DNA of 19,824 bases, from positions 1 to 19,824 of the forward strand of contig JACPKO010000091.1 of NCBI GenBank assembly GCA_016186985.1. Direction: 5' to 3'. The position numbers were made by a program, and so were the translations under genes. The stretch's first letter is position 1; every line of letters begins with the position of its first letter. Shown here piece after piece: positions 19,520 through 19,824 of this stretch. Source of the stretch: Candidatus Daviesbacteria bacterium (lineage in GTDB: Bacteria; Patescibacteriota; Microgenomatia; Daviesbacterales; UBA10151). Under the pieces are notes generated by a model. The model was not told the origin of the DNA and searched no databases. It saw only the letters and a list, made by a program, of their open reading frames with translations.

Positions 19520-19824
19520 TTAAAGAGATTTATCACCCTTTTGCCAGGGTATGTTTTTTAAAATTGGAGAATATAAATCATCCTCCATGCTTATTTTAAT
19601 GCTTTCCAGTTCTTCCCCGGTTGGGTTCCTCGCTTGAAACTCAATATTTTTTAAATCCTGTATAGTCGCCAGGGGTGTCTGCTCATTTCCCTCGCCCATT
19701 TCCATGACTGCCGAGCAAGCTAAACTATCTGCGATGTTTAATTTTTCAAACTCAAAAAACCTGCCGAATAGATCAGGTTTGCCTATATAATCATACACGG
19801 CATTAAATCCGCTATGAGCCAAAG
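19520..19824 (-). CDS. F420-0:gamma-glutamyl ligase family protein, C-terminal part (partial)
   Basis: The frame is open to the window edge on the minus strand, so the N-terminus lies outside; the first visible TTG is an internal Leu. About 100 residues are seen. HSGFNAVYDYIGKPDLFGRFFEF and then NIADSLACSAVMEMGEGNEQTPLATI match the C-terminal half of the CofE-like ligase fold (PF01996), which in true F420 makers adds glutamates to the cofactor. Its presence does not prove F420 synthesis here: related proteins occur in genomes without the pathway and may ligate glutamate to another substrate. It ends 19 bases before the transketolase ATG on the same strand. Confidence 0.75.
   Translation of the reverse strand, partial: LAHSGFNAVYDYIGKPDLFGRFFEFEKLNIADSLACSAVMEMGEGNEQTPLATIQDLKNIEFQARNPTGEELESIKISMEDDLYSPILKNIPWQKGDKSL

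Overview
The window reads as a compact, AT-rich bacterial chromosome segment, most likely from a Patescibacteria/CPR lineage, perhaps Microgenomates-like. That is an inference: there is no rRNA or ribosomal protein marker here. It rests on tightly packed short genes, many small membrane or unknown proteins, a DUF2207 protein, an F420-ligase-like gene next to pentose-phosphate genes, and TGA used as a normal stop.

Layout. 1-2226 holds the end of one gene, a small unknown protein, two small membrane proteins, a triple zinc-ribbon protein and a small unknown protein. 2308-3074 is a REP-associated tyrosine transposase (RAYT) tightly bracketed by GC-rich palindromes; a third copy of the palindrome sits in frame inside an acyltransferase gene at 8405-8459. 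3093-7272 carries a zincin-like metalloprotease, an MDR reductase with a damaged 3' end, and two envelope proteins (a Lys/Glu-rich anchored protein and DUF2207). 7389-12111 carries a phosphoribosyltransferase, acyltransferase 3, an alpha/beta hydrolase split by a -1 frameshift, a DUF378 protein and a GT-C glycosyltransferase. 12191-13729 is a metal-related group: a membrane-anchored cupredoxin divergent from two tandem VIT/CCC1-type transporters. 13731-16684 is nitrogen assimilation: amtB and a glutamine synthetase. 16772-19824 is a transketolase-transaldolase pair overlapping by ATGA, preceded by the end of an F420-0:gamma-glutamyl ligase-like gene.

The most interesting signals are regulatory and repetitive rather than a new gene cassette. 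(1) Many genes that start a transcription unit carry an extended -10 box (TGnTATAAT-like) only 6-10 bases before the start codon and have no Shine-Dalgarno sequence, which suggests leaderless mRNAs. Two genes (DUF378 and cupredoxin) instead have a near-perfect GGAGGTGAT, and this moves their starts to TTG and GTG. (2) The RAYT and its palindrome family, including one copy used as coding sequence. (3) A canonical T TTA AAA slippery heptamer exactly where the hydrolase frame breaks. (4) A heptanucleotide repeat expansion coding a linker inside transketolase.
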